The notes: a model not told the origin generated them from the letters alone. Shown: positions 9,586 through 18,131, numbered from the stretch's first letter. The stretch is 64,000 nucleotides of DNA from Pseudomonadales bacterium (GCA_022825925.1 JAJDVW010000022.1:124001-188000), one strand, 5' to 3'. Program-made: numbers and translations.

Positions 9586-10297
9586 ACCAGTTCTCGCCGA
9601 ACGGCCGGATGACCGCATCGAACGTCCATGCCGACCGCGGCTGGTGGGCGAGGTGCCACACCTCCCCGGCGATGTCGTCGGGCTTGCAGTAGTAGTCGTC
9701 CGGCGCGTCGGGATTGCGGCGCCGCGTCCACTCGAGGTCGATCACCGCGTCGATGGCGACGTACCCGACGTGTACGCCCTGCGGGCCGAGGGCGCGCGCC
9801 ATGGACTCGGCCAGGATGCGCTGCGCCGCCTTGGTGGGGGCGAAGCCAGCGAAGGCCGGCTTGCCGCGGTAGGCGGACGTATTGCCGGTACAGACGATGG
9901 CGCCGGCGCCGCGCTCCACCATGGCCGGGGCGAGCATCTTCCCGAGGTGCAGCAACGCGAGGGTGTTCACCTGGAAGTTGCGTTCGAGCACCTCGGCATC
10001 GATGTCGAGGAAGTCGCCGAACGCGCCGCCGACGGCGTTGTGCACCAGCACGTCGGGGTGGCCGAGTTGGCCGCGGACCGCGTCGACGACGGCCCCGAGG
10101 CGCTCGGTGTCGGTGACGTCGCAGGGAAACGCGGTGGCGCCCTCGATCTGCGCCTCGAGCGTGGCGAGCCGCGTGGCGTCGCGGGCGAGCATCGCGACGC
10201 GATACCCGCCGGCGGCGAAGCGGCGCGTGATGGCGGCGCCGGTCCCTGGCCCGACTCCGGTGACGAGACACACGCCTCTGGGCTCGGTCGATGACAT
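9584..10297 (-). CDS. SDR-family oxidoreductase-like protein with atypical active site
   Basis: 237 aa from ATG 10297, which follows GGAGGAAGCG; the longer track start is unlikely. A classical-SDR Rossmann fold is visible: TGVGPGTGAAITRRF at the N-terminus, CDVTD, and VLVHNAVGG in place of NNAG. At the catalytic site the sequence is GNTSAYRGKPAFAGFAPTKAA, so Ser and Lys align but the usual Tyr appears to be Phe (GFAPTK). That would impair normal proton transfer, and such proteins are often called SDR-like of unknown substrate. No operon partner. Confidence 0.8.
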   Translation of the reverse strand: MSSTEPRGVCLVTGVGPGTGAAITRRFAAGGYRVAMLARDATRLATLEAQIEGATAFPCDVTDTERLGAVVDAVRGQLGHPDVLVHNAVGGAFGDFLDIDAEVLERNFQVNTLALLHLGKMLAPAMVERGAGAIVCTGNTSAYRGKPAFAGFAPTKAAQRILAESMARALGPQGVHVGYVAIDAVIDLEWTRRRNPDAPDDYYCKPDDIAGEVWHLAHQPRSAWTFDAVIRPFGENW

Positions 10298-10408
10298 GAA
10301 CGCTTCCTCCCGCGGCAGCGGGCGCAGTGTGTCCGAGCGGAGACCTCCGCGGCAAGTTCGGGCCAGCGGGGCCTCGGCGCGCCTGGGTGAGTTGCCCATC
10401 GCCGACCT

Positions 10409-11026
10409 TTAGAACGGCAGTTCGGACGGGGCGCCATGGCAGGCGTCCGCGGCCGTGCCGCCGTCGAGGGAGTGGAGCGGCCATCCGTCCGGGTCGGTGT
10501 GGGCGTCCGCGGTCCCGTGAAGGAACCGCAGACCCGCGTAAAGGTCGTCGGAAGCCCGCCCTTCGATCTTCTCCTGGACGAACGTGACGAAGTCGTAGTT
10601 GCCAGGCGTGCGGCGCGGCGCGGACAGCCAATCCTCGAACCAGTCCTCCTCGATCATCGACTCGGGCGGGTACTGCCACCGCGCCAGGCACACGCGGCGC
10701 GCGAGCTTCCAGGACAGGGCGGCGGGTCCGCGTTCCATCTCGACGACCCCGTCGCGGGACCGGCGGTACCACCAGTCCGGGCGCGACGCCCAGATCTCCT
10801 TCAGTTCGATCATGGCCTCGAGGGTCTGCACGTCGAGTCCGGCGGCGGCCGCATCGCGCAGGGCGCGGTAGGTCGACTGGTGGCCGTGGCGCTCGAAGAG
10901 GTCCGCGAGCAGGGCCCGGGCGCGTTCCCGTTCGGCCGTCGTGCCGGGGTCCAACAGGTTCGCGACCGTCTCGACCCGGTTGCGCAGCTTCGCGGCGTCC
11001 TGTGCATCTCGTACGTGGCCGGTCAT
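10409..11026 (-). CDS. conserved-looking hypothetical protein
   Basis: 205 aa, ATG start with GAGGAAG just upstream. I do not recognise the family. The protein is soluble, charged and Trp-rich (RPDWWYRRSRDG, ARWQYPPESMIEEDWFEDWL), has no signal peptide, membrane span or Cys cluster, and shows an Ala-rich helical N-terminal third (RERARALLADLFERHG). Codon bias matches the neighbours and the strand continues into the SDR gene about 110 nt downstream. It is more plausible than the plus-strand shadow ORF because of its start site and its third-position GC. Confidence 0.55.
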   Translation of the reverse strand: MTGHVRDAQDAAKLRNRVETVANLLDPGTTAERERARALLADLFERHGHQSTYRALRDAAAAGLDVQTLEAMIELKEIWASRPDWWYRRSRDGVVEMERGPAALSWKLARRVCLARWQYPPESMIEEDWFEDWLSAPRRTPGNYDFVTFVQEKIEGRASDDLYAGLRFLHGTADAHTDPDGWPLHSLDGGTAADACHGAPSELPF

Positions 11027-11151
11027 GGGGCTTCCTCGCGGAACGGATTTCGAACCGCGAGCGTAGATGTGCGCCCGGCCCGGGTCTGTGGGACAAGTCT
11101 GAAACTTGCGTGCGCCGGCGGCCGGCGGTTGGGGGCGAGATTTCCGGGGCG

Positions 11152-11793
11152 TCAGACGAACGTGATGTAGGGCACGAGCGACGCGGCCATCGACATGACG
11201 TAGCCGAACACCGGCACGCCGAGGACGGCGAGGAGGATCAGCGCGAGCAGCGCGTACACGCCGAACCGCTGGTTGTACTCGCGGTACGTCCGCGCCGCGC
11301 CGGCCGGCAGGAAGTGGGGGAGGATGTAATGGCCGTCCAGCGGGCCGAGCGGGATCAGGTTGAACACCATGAGGAGCAGGTTCACCTGCACGAGCACGAC
11401 GAAGAAGGTCTGCGGTCCCGGCGCCGCGAAGTACTCGACGCCCGCCATGCGCATGCCGAGGAAGAAGTTCCAGGCGATTGCCGCGAGCAGGAGGTTCATG
11501 GCGGGACCGGCGGCGGCGACCCAGAGGTCGGCACGCTTCGACCGGAAGTTGCGCGGGTCGGTGGGGACCGGCTTCGCGTATCCGAAACCCACCAGCACCA
11601 CCATCGCGAGGCCCATGAGGTCGATATGGGCGAGGGGATTGAGCGTGAGCCGGCCGGCGCGCTCGGCGGTGGGGTCGCCGTACAGCTTGGCGACGAATGC
11701 GTGCCCGAACTCGTGGAAGGTCAGGGACAGGATCAGGGCGAAGAGCAGCAGCGCGAAGAGCAGGAACTCGCCCTGCTGGATCAGGACGATCAC
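11152..11793 (-). CDS. site-2 protease family (M50) membrane metalloprotease
   Basis: 213 aa. The track shows a longer frame, but the start is the GTG at 11793, overlapping the rhomboid stop by four bases (GTGA), so the two are translationally coupled. The zinc motif HEFGH lies in the first membrane segment (~residues 24-28) and the second ligand motif NLIPLGPLDG is near residue 140. Four to five hydrophobic helices. No PDZ domain, which matches the short M50B group. It probably cleaves a membrane-bound substrate. Stop 11152. Confidence 0.9.
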   Translation of the reverse strand: MIVLIQQGEFLLFALLLFALILSLTFHEFGHAFVAKLYGDPTAERAGRLTLNPLAHIDLMGLAMVVLVGFGYAKPVPTDPRNFRSKRADLWVAAAGPAMNLLLAAIAWNFFLGMRMAGVEYFAAPGPQTFFVVLVQVNLLLMVFNLIPLGPLDGHYILPHFLPAGAARTYREYNQRFGVYALLALILLAVLGVPVFGYVMSMAASLVPYITFV

Positions 11794-12359
11794 GGGTCGT
11801 GGTCGCGCGGCCGCTCGAGGGCCACTGCGGCCCGCGCGGCCGCCATCCCGGCGAGCAGGCCGAAGAGGTGCGCTTCCCAGGAAGTGCCGTCCCCCTGTGG
11901 CACGACGCCCCAGATGAGGCTGCCGTAGAAGACGAACACGAGCAGCGCGATGGCCGTCGATCCGGGCCGCCGCTCGTAGAGCCCGCGCACGACGAGAAAC
12001 GCCGCGAAGCCGAAAACCAGCCCGCTCGAACCGATGTGGGCGGCGTCGCGCCCGAGCGCCCAGACGCCGAGCCCTCCCACCAGGACGATCGTCGCCGTCA
12101 CGGCCAGGTAGTAGCGCACGCCGCGGAACAGGACCAGGGCGCCGAGCACCAGCAGCGGACCGGAGTTCGCCAGCAGGTGGGCCCACGAGCGGTGCACGAA
12201 GGGCATCCCGATCACGCCCGGCAGCCCGTCCGCCCGCCGCGGCAACAGCGCGAGGTCGTACAGCATGCCCGGGTCCAGGAGGATCCCGTAGAGAGAGACC
12301 GCCCAGATAAGCCCGGTACTCGCGAGGAGGACGATCGCGCGCGCCGCAACGCTACCCAT
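11790..12359 (-). CDS. rhomboid-family intramembrane serine protease
   Basis: 189 aa with six hydrophobic helices. The catalytic Ser is in GSSGLVFGF (~residue 113) and the catalytic His in WEAHLFGLLAG (~165); the loop after the first helix carries WAHLLANSG, the usual His/Asn region of rhomboids. Both catalytic residues are present, so it should be active, not an iRhom. It is the first gene of a two-gene unit with the M50 protease, an attractive pairing for sequential membrane proteolysis, though no substrate or anti-sigma factor is nearby. Confidence 0.9.
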   Translation of the reverse strand: MGSVAARAIVLLASTGLIWAVSLYGILLDPGMLYDLALLPRRADGLPGVIGMPFVHRSWAHLLANSGPLLVLGALVLFRGVRYYLAVTATIVLVGGLGVWALGRDAAHIGSSGLVFGFAAFLVVRGLYERRPGSTAIALLVFVFYGSLIWGVVPQGDGTSWEAHLFGLLAGMAAARAAVALERPRDHDP

Positions 12360-12370
12360 GGGAGCAGTCT

Positions 12371-12510
12371 AGGGACTTGCGCCGTAGAACGGAACGCCAG
12401 TGGAGTTCTTCGGCGCGAGCCCCCAGGGTGGTGGGGGCTGGGCCAGACCCCGAGCGTCAGCGAGGAGTCTGGCGGCGCTAAGGGACTTGCGCCGCGGAAC
12501 GGAACGCCAA
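12371..12510. repeat. 30-bp direct repeats flanking two palindromes
   Basis: AGGGACTTGCGCCG followed by GAACGGAACGCCA occurs at 12371-12400 and again at 12481-12510, differing only slightly and spaced exactly 110 bp. Between them are a perfect 8-bp hairpin (AGCCCCCA/TGGGGGCT, 12418-12439) and a second inverted repeat (GCCAGAC/GTCTGGC, 12442-12473). A third hairpin, GGGGC-TT-GCCCC, follows at 12518-12529. This looks like a small array of repetitive palindromic elements or the eroded ends of a mobile element. Confidence 0.6.
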
Positions 12511-12534
12511 TTGGGGAGGGGCTTGCCCCGTCCC

Positions 12535-12769
12535 GCGAGGATCCGACGGGCGATCTACACGACCAACGCGGTCGAGAGCCTGAACAGCACCGTGCGCCGG
12601 GCGGTGCGTACGCGCGGGCACTTCCCGAACGATCGCGGCGACCAAGCTGATCTATCTGGCGCTGGGGCGCCTGAAGCATGGTTGGCGGGCGCCGCCGCTG
12701 CACTGGCACCAGGTCCGGCCGGAGTTCGCGATCCGCGTCGGCGAGCGTTTCGTGGTGGATGCCTCGTGA
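12535..12769 (+). pseudogene. IS256-family transposase C-terminal remnant (frameshifted)
   Basis: The frame beginning near 12535 reads [19 protein letters not shown] and TRGHFPND, the signature tail of IS256 (Mutator-like) transposases. A one-base shift near 12630 moves to a second frame with [17 protein letters not shown], then [16 protein letters not shown] and a TGA at 12767-12769. Only about the last 75 of some 400 residues remain, so the copy is dead. No terminal inverted repeats could be assigned. Confidence 0.85.
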
Positions 12770-13006
12770 CCGGGCGCCGCGATTCCCACCGCCTGCCCAC
12801 CGGCGCTCTACTGTTTCGGGGGACCGCGCCCGTGGACGCGCCTGCAGGCGGCCCGTGGAAGTCGCTCCGTGCCCAGTTCGGCGTCCGAGTTCAACCGGCG
12901 TTCGGGGGACTCGGATCGGCAAGGCCGGCCCAAATGTCAAAATTGGTGAGATGTCGGTGAGAGCGAGTCGGACCAATCAGGTTCGGCACGAAACGGCCCT
13001 GACACG
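12770..13006. other. gene-free spacer between two transposase remnants
   Basis: No convincing reading frame, RNA or repeat is visible. The sequence lies between the IS256 and IS630 remnants and probably derives from other degraded mobile DNA, but I cannot identify it. Confidence 0.4.
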
Positions 13007-13123
13007 GAATTCCTGACACTCCTCGGCTATGTGCGGCACGGCACGACCACGCTGTTCGGGGGGCTCGACATCGCCACCGGCGAGGTCAAGACGCAGTGCC
13101 GGCAGCGTCACCGCCACGCTCCA
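13007..13123 (+). pseudogene. IS630-like transposase DDE fragment
   Basis: About 39 residues in one frame read EFLTLLGYVRHGTTTLFGGL then DIATGEVKTQCRQRHRH, the conserved segment around the second catalytic region of IS630-type transposases. There is no start, no N-terminal helix-turn-helix and no C-terminal Glu region; the sequence then runs into the promoter region of the small gene at 13161. A fragment only. Confidence 0.75.
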
Positions 13124-13160
13124 TTTGCGTTCCCGATTTTCCCCTTCTATCCTCCCGCCC

Positions 13161-13430
13161 ATGACCGCCGACACCGCCACAATCCGTTCCACGCTCGAGG
13201 ATCTCACCGGGCTCCCCGTGCCCATCCACGGCTGGGACATTCGCGAAGGGGTCGACTCGACGGACGACCCCGCCGTCTGGGTCTGGGCCGTCATTGAAGA
13301 AGACGACTTCAACCGCGAGGTCTCTCTCGAAATCACCGACACCGTTCGCGCGGCCCTGCGATCCGCTACTCCACACCTCTGGCCCTACGTCCTCATCCGC
13401 GGCCTCCACGAGGAATCTCCGATCACGTGA
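13161..13430 (+). CDS. small acidic protein, putative antitoxin-like partner of HEPN protein
   Basis: 89 aa from ATG 13161; the upstream part of the track ORF belongs to the IS630 fragment. The protein is acidic (WVWAVIEEDDFN, SLEITDTVRAAL), has no membrane span and no nucleotidyltransferase GSxxxG motif, so it is not a standard MNT antitoxin. Its stop overlaps the HEPN start by four bases (GTGA), which implies co-translation. Small acidic protein first and HEPN second is the layout of a toxin-antitoxin pair, but the function is inferred from context only. Confidence 0.6.
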   Translation: MTADTATIRSTLEDLTGLPVPIHGWDIREGVDSTDDPAVWVWAVIEEDDFNREVSLEITDTVRAALRSATPHLWPYVLIRGLHEESPIT

Positions 13431-14074
13431 GTCTCCATCACGACCTGCTCGAGCAGGCGCGCCAGCTCGCCACCCGCGAACGCACCCGCCCCAAACAGTC
13501 AAGCCTGCGCCGCAGCGTCTCCGCGTCCTACTACGCACTCTTCCACCTGCTTCTCGACACCGCCACCCGCCGCCTCGTTTCCGGCAACGACCGCCAGGCC
13601 CTCCGTTACGTCCTCCGCCGCGCCTTCTCGCACGCCTCGATGAAGAACACGGCCGCCGGCTTCACGAGCGGCGCCGGCGGCGTCGTCGAAACACTCCGCC
13701 CAGGTCTGAACAACCTCCAGCTGCAACCTGAACTCATGCGCGTAGCCGCCATGTTCCGCGACCTCCAGGAACTCCGCCACGAGGCCGACTACGACCTCTC
13801 GCGCCCCTTCACCCGCCTCGAAGCCCTCGACCTCTACCACGGCGTCAAGCGCGCGTTCGACGACTGGCGTACCGTTGCCGGTACGCCCAGGCCGACACCT
13901 TCGTTGTCGGCCTCCTCACCATTAACCAGCTGCGCTCCTGACCTTCGCTACGCTAGGCCCCCGAAGCCTCGTCCGATTGATACCCATAAGGGGCCGGGCT
14001 TCCCGCAAACCGCGTATATTGCGAAGCATCACCCACGAGGAGCGACCGAATGGAACTGCGGGACAGGACGGTAG
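13427..14074 (+). CDS. HEPN-domain protein, putative RNase toxin
   Basis: 215 aa as drawn, GTG start inside the stop of the upstream small gene. The helical core spans residues ~1-145: SVSASYYALFHLLLD is the conserved HEPN helix, and ELRHEADYDLSRPFT holds the charged R-H-x(3)-Y-type site expected for HEPN RNases or nucleotide-binding versions. The last ~65 residues (from TVAGTPRPTPS) are low-complexity and run 25 nt into the next gene, so the true C-terminus was probably lost and replaced by read-through. Role as toxin or defence effector is inferred. Confidence 0.7.
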   Translation: MSLHHDLLEQARQLATRERTRPKQSSLRRSVSASYYALFHLLLDTATRRLVSGNDRQALRYVLRRAFSHASMKNTAAGFTSGAGGVVETLRPGLNNLQLQPELMRVAAMFRDLQELRHEADYDLSRPFTRLEALDLYHGVKRAFDDWRTVAGTPRPTPSLSASSPLTSCAPDLRYARPPKPRPIDTHKGPGFPQTAYIAKHHPRGATEWNCGTGR

Positions 14075-14874
14075 TGGTGACGGGCGGCGCGAGCGGCATC
14101 GGCGCGGCGTGCGTGCGGGCCTTCGCGGCGGAGGGCGCGCACGTGGTCGTCGCCGATGTCCAGGACGATCTCGCCGCAACCGTCGCGGCCGAGACCGGCG
14201 GCCACGCGGTGCACTGCGACGTGGGGAGCGAAGCGGACGTCAACGCCCTCGTTGCCGAGACGGAGGCGCGTTTCGGGCCGATCGCGCTGTTCTTCTCCAA
14301 CGCCGCGGTCGCAACCGGCGGGGACCCGCTGACTACGGACATCGACGTCTGGGACGAGCAGTGGCGCATCAACCTCATGGCGCACGTCTACGCCGTTCGC
14401 GCGGTCCTGCCGGGCATGCTCGAGCGCGGCTGGGGCTACCTCCTGCACACGGCGTCCATGGCCGGCATCCTGACGTCCCAGGGCAACGCGACCTACGCCG
14501 TCACGAAGCACGCGGTGGTGGGCCTTGCGGAGTGGATGGCCATCGCCTACCACGATCGCGGCGTACGCGTGTCCCTGCTTGCGCCGCTCGGCGTGAACAC
14601 CCCGATGCTGGGCGGTATGGCGGCGCCCAGGCGCCCCGCCACGGCGCGCACGCGTGTGGGTGACCGCCGCTCTTCGGCCTCGCTGTCGGCGGTGGGGCCG
14701 GTGAAGGAACCGGAGGAGGTCGCCCGGCAGGTCCTCGACGCGGTGCACGAGGAGCGGTTCCTGATCCTGACGGATCCGATCGCGCAGACCTGGATGGAAC
14801 GCAAGACGAACGACCCCGAGCGCTGGCTGCACGGCATGCGCAGGCTGCAGCGGAGGATGGCGGAGGGCGAATAG
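14050..14874 (+). CDS. short-chain dehydrogenase/reductase
   Basis: 274 aa, ATG preceded by GAGGAGCGACCG. Classical SDR: TGGASGIGAA (NAD(P)-binding, residues ~11-20), CDVGSEADV, SNAAVATGG, catalytic Ser in TASMAG (~140) and the YAVTKHA Tyr/Lys pair (~155-159). VNTPMLGG follows the substrate loop. An Asp after the second strand (VVADVQ) favours NAD over NADP. Enoyl-CoA hydratase lies 63 nt downstream on the same strand, suggesting a fatty-acyl or aromatic acyl-CoA context. Substrate unknown. Confidence 0.9.
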   Translation: MELRDRTVVVTGGASGIGAACVRAFAAEGAHVVVADVQDDLAATVAAETGGHAVHCDVGSEADVNALVAETEARFGPIALFFSNAAVATGGDPLTTDIDVWDEQWRINLMAHVYAVRAVLPGMLERGWGYLLHTASMAGILTSQGNATYAVTKHAVVGLAEWMAIAYHDRGVRVSLLAPLGVNTPMLGGMAAPRRPATARTRVGDRRSSASLSAVGPVKEPEEVARQVLDAVHEERFLILTDPIAQTWMERKTNDPERWLHGMRRLQRRMAEGE

Positions 14875-14937
14875 GTCGCTGCGGGGGCCTGGTCGGTGGA
14901 CTGATCGAAAGCAAGAGAACCGGAGGAGGGAGACGCG

Positions 14938-15747
14938 ATGGCGGAGCGTTACCAGGGCTACGAGCGGCTGAAGTTCGACTATCCCGACGAGCGGATACTG
15001 CGCATCACCATCTCGCGCCCGGAGCGGTTCAACGCCCTGGACGCCGCCGGCCACCGGGAGCTGACCTATGTCTGGCGGGAGGTCGACGAGGATCCGGACA
15101 TCGACTGCGTCGTGCTCACCGGCGAGGGGCGCGCGTTCTCGGCCGGCGGCGACTTCGACATGATCGAGCGCAACATGAACGACTACGAGGCCTTGGTCGG
15201 CACGTGGAAGGAAGCGCGGGACCTGGTCTACAACGTGATCGACTGCGGCAAGCCCACGATCTCGGCGATCAATGGCCCCGCCGTCGGCGCCGGCCTCGTG
15301 GCCGCGCTCCTCTGCGACGTCTCCATCGCCGCCCGGTCCGTCTTCATCACGGACGGCCACACGCGCCTGGGCGTCGCCGCCGGCGACCACGCGGCCATCG
15401 TCTGGCCGCTCCTGTGCGGCATGGCCAAGGCCAAGTACTACCTCTTGACGTGTGACCGCCTGCCCGCGGAGGAGGCGGAGCGCATCGGCCTGATCTCGCT
15501 CTGCGTCGATGACGCCGAGCTTGGCGAGCGGACCATGGAAGTGGCCCGCAAGCTCGCGCGCGGCGCCCCGAACGCCATCCGCTGGACCAAGTACGCACTG
15601 AACAACTGGCTGCGTCTCGCGGGCCCGACCTACGACGCCTCCACCGCGCTCGAGATGCTGGGCTTCCTCGGACCGGAGAGCAGGGAAGGGCTGGCCGCCC
15701 TGCGCGAGAAGCGCGAGCCGGACTTTCCGCGGGGATCGCCGATCTGA
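14938..15747 (+). CDS. enoyl-CoA hydratase/isomerase family protein
   Basis: 269 aa, ATG with an excellent GGAGGAGGGAG site. Crotonase fold: [30 protein letters not shown] (oxyanion hole and CoA loop), [21 protein letters not shown] (second oxyanion-hole Gly), and [12 protein letters not shown] where the usual catalytic Glu positions are Ala/Gly-Asp-like. That substitution means it may act as a hydrolase, isomerase or decarboxylase instead of a standard hydratase. Probably co-transcribed with the SDR upstream. Acts on an acyl-CoA in the cytoplasm. Confidence 0.88.
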   Translation: MAERYQGYERLKFDYPDERILRITISRPERFNALDAAGHRELTYVWREVDEDPDIDCVVLTGEGRAFSAGGDFDMIERNMNDYEALVGTWKEARDLVYNVIDCGKPTISAINGPAVGAGLVAALLCDVSIAARSVFITDGHTRLGVAAGDHAAIVWPLLCGMAKAKYYLLTCDRLPAEEAERIGLISLCVDDAELGERTMEVARKLARGAPNAIRWTKYALNNWLRLAGPTYDASTALEMLGFLGPESREGLAALREKREPDFPRGSPI

Positions 15748-15762
15748 TGTCGGCGCCGCCCG

Positions 15763-15857
15763 GACGCGGCGATCCGGTTCTACCGGGAAGCGTTCGGCGC
15801 GACGGAGAAGTTCCGCCTGGTGGAACCCGGCGGCCGCGTCGGTCACGCGGAGGTCTG
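15763..15857 (+). pseudogene. VOC/glyoxalase-family fragment
   Basis: About 31 residues in frame, DAAIRFYREAFGATEKFRLV then EPGGRVGHAEV, match the first beta-alpha-beta unit of PhnB-like glyoxalase/VOC proteins. No start codon and no downstream half; the sequence runs directly into a PhyH remnant on the other strand. A dead fragment. Confidence 0.7.
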
Positions 15858-16213
15858 CGAGGGCCAGACGATCGCGGCCCCGGCCGGCGCCACCACGGGG
15901 ACGGCCTCGGTGTTGGCGTCGTTGCCCGCGGGCACGCGCTCCGCGGGGGTCGGCTGCCGCGCCAGCTTGTGGCTGCCGGGGACGAGCGCCAGGCAGCCCG
16001 ACTCCTCGGTCACGTCGGTGAGGAGATGTTGACGGTGGTGGATGCGTAGTACCTCGGATGCGGCTGCGGATCGTCGCCGTGCAGGGGCAGGTAGCCGTGT
16101 GGCATCTCCTTGGATGGGCCCCGGCCCCGGATGTGGGTCGTGAGGGTGCTGAGGATGCAGTCCTGCCCGATGAGGTAGTCGACTGCCGCTATCTCACTTG
16201 CGGTTGCCGGTTC
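15843..16213 (-). pseudogene. phytanoyl-CoA dioxygenase (PhyH) remnant, frameshifted
   Basis: On the minus strand two frames join into the middle of a PhyH-type dioxygenase: VDYLIGQDCILSTLTTHIRG and HGYLPLHGDDPQPHP, then after a shift near 16018 TDVTEESGCLALVPGSHKLA and a stop at 15843-15845. The HGD position corresponds to the HxD iron site. Both ends of the protein are missing, including the distal His. Its 5' side abuts the binding-protein gene at 16293 and its 3' side overlaps the VOC fragment. Confidence 0.8.
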
Positions 16214-16292
16214 GTGCAACTGCTCCGCAGCCGGCGTCGCCCCCGATCGTGCAGAATCGCGGATGGTTTCCCACGGTGTTCCGCCCCGACCC

Positions 16293-18125
16293 ATGCGTGC
16301 CCACTGGTTCCTGGCTCTCGCGCTGCTGACGGCGGCCGCGTCCGCGGAGCCGCGGTTCAGCCACGGCGTCCCGAGCTTCGGCACGCTGAAGTACCCGGAG
16401 GGGTTCCCGCACTTCGAGTACGTGAACCCCAACGCGCCGAAGGGCGGCACCCTGGTGCTGCCCACGGCGCAGAACTTCGACAGCTTCACGCCGAACATCG
16501 ACAAGGGCATCCGCCCGCCCGGCGCGCACGTGATCGAGCTGGCGATGCTCTACGACCCGCTGTTCTGGCCGTCGGACGACGAGCCGGGGAGCTTCTACGG
16601 CAACCTCGTGGAGAGCGTCGCGCTGGCGGACGACTACTCGTGGGCGATCTTCCGGCTGCGCCCGGAAGCGCGCTGGCACGACGGGGTCCCGGTCACGGCC
16701 CGCGACGTGCAGTTCACGTTCGACTGGATCGCGGAGCACGGCGCGGGCGGCGTGCGGCAGGCGTTCCAGTTCATCGACGGCAGCGAGATTCTCGGCGAGC
16801 GTGAGATCCGGTTCCGCTTCCGGGACCTCTCCGGGCTGAGCGCCAACAACGTGATCGTGATGGCGAAGTGGCCGATCGTGCCCGAGCACTACTGGCGGGA
16901 CCGGGACAGGACGAAGACGACCCTGGACCCGCCGCTCGGCAGCGGTCCCTACCGGGTGGCCGAGTTCCGGCCGGGGCGCTACATCCGTTACGAACGCGTG
17001 CCCGGGTACTGGGGACGCCACCTGGGCATCCACCGCGGTCGACACAACTTCGACTCCATCCGCTACGACGTCTACCGCGATGCCACCATCGCCCGGGAAG
17101 CGCTCCGCAAGGGCCTGGTCGACTTCCGCATCGAGACGGACTCCCGTTACTGGGCCGACGGCTACGACATTCCGGCCCGCGAGAAGGGCTGGCTCGTGCT
17201 GCGGCAGCACACCCGCATGTCCTATGTGGGGCTGGCCCGCGCCCTGGCCTTCAACACGCGCCGCGAGAAGCTTGCGGACCGGCGCGTGCGGCGGGCGCTC
17301 AGCATGGCGTTCGACTACGAGTGGGCCAACCGCGCCCTGAATCACGGCCTGTACGAGCGGCCGATGAGCTACTTCCCGGGCTCCTACCTCGCGGCGACCG
17401 GTCTGCCCACGGAGGCGGAGCGACGGCTGCTCGAGCCGTTCCGCGCGTCGCTGCCGGGGCGTCTTTTCACCGACCCGTTCGACCTGCCGCGGTCGACCGG
17501 CTTCGGCGCCAACCGGGCGGCCCTGCTCGCGGCGGTCGAGCTGCTCGCCGAAGCGGGCTGGCGCCTCCGCGACGGCGTGCTCCGCGACGCCCGGGGAGAA
17601 CCGTTCACGCTGCGTTTCGTGATCCGCACCCCGGACGAACGGCGCACGCTGCTGCCCTACGTGCGCCACCTGGAGCGCCTCGGCATCGCATGGACGATCC
17701 GCCTGGTCGAGACCTCCCAGTACGTGAACATCCTGACCGAGGGGAACTTCGACCTGGCGTTCAGTCGTTTCGGGGCGGCCATCACCCCGGAGTTCGGGCT
17801 GCGGGGCTGGCTGCACTCGGCGGCGGTGTCGTCCGCCTTGACGAACACGGCTGGCGTCGCCCATCCCGCCGTGGACAAGATGCTGGAGAAGGTGCTCGGC
17901 GCGCGCACGATGGACGACCTGACGACCGCCGCCCACGCCCTCGACCGGGTCCTCCTCTGGCACCACTACCACATCCCGCTGGTCGCCGTGGCCGGGCCGC
18001 GGGTCGTGTACTGGGACAAGTTCGGCCGGCCGGAAGACCCGCCGTTCCGCACCGGCTTCCCGGACGCCTGGTGGTGGGACGAGGCGAAGGCGCAACGGAT
18101 CGCGCCGGGTTCGGCGGCGCAGTAA
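16293..18125 (+). CDS. extracellular solute-binding protein, family 5 (YejA-like)
   Basis: About 610 aa from the ATG at 16293, ten codons inside the track ORF, because MRAHWFLALALLTAAASAEP is a clean Sec signal peptide with an Ala-x-Ala cleavage site. The mature protein has SBP_bac_5 features: PKGGTLVLPTAQNFDSF, RWHDGVPVTARDVQFTFDWI, GSGPYRVAEF and RRALSMAFDYEWAN. The start HGVPSFGTLKYP...FPHFEYVNPNAPKGG is typical of YejA microcin C/oligopeptide binders. No permease or ATPase genes are adjacent, so it is an orphan component here. Confidence 0.92.
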   Translation: MRAHWFLALALLTAAASAEPRFSHGVPSFGTLKYPEGFPHFEYVNPNAPKGGTLVLPTAQNFDSFTPNIDKGIRPPGAHVIELAMLYDPLFWPSDDEPGSFYGNLVESVALADDYSWAIFRLRPEARWHDGVPVTARDVQFTFDWIAEHGAGGVRQAFQFIDGSEILGEREIRFRFRDLSGLSANNVIVMAKWPIVPEHYWRDRDRTKTTLDPPLGSGPYRVAEFRPGRYIRYERVPGYWGRHLGIHRGRHNFDSIRYDVYRDATIAREALRKGLVDFRIETDSRYWADGYDIPAREKGWLVLRQHTRMSYVGLARALAFNTRREKLADRRVRRALSMAFDYEWANRALNHGLYERPMSYFPGSYLAATGLPTEAERRLLEPFRASLPGRLFTDPFDLPRSTGFGANRAALLAAVELLAEAGWRLRDGVLRDARGEPFTLRFVIRTPDERRTLLPYVRHLERLGIAWTIRLVETSQYVNILTEGNFDLAFSRFGAAITPEFGLRGWLHSAAVSSALTNTAGVAHPAVDKMLEKVLGARTMDDLTTAAHALDRVLLWHHYHIPLVAVAGPRVVYWDKFGRPEDPPFRTGFPDAWWWDEAKAQRIAPGSAAQ

Positions 18126-18131
18126 CGCCGG

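Noticed and set aside
12371-12510. CRISPR array
   Set aside because: Only two repeat copies with a single 80-bp spacer containing palindromes, and no cas genes in the window.
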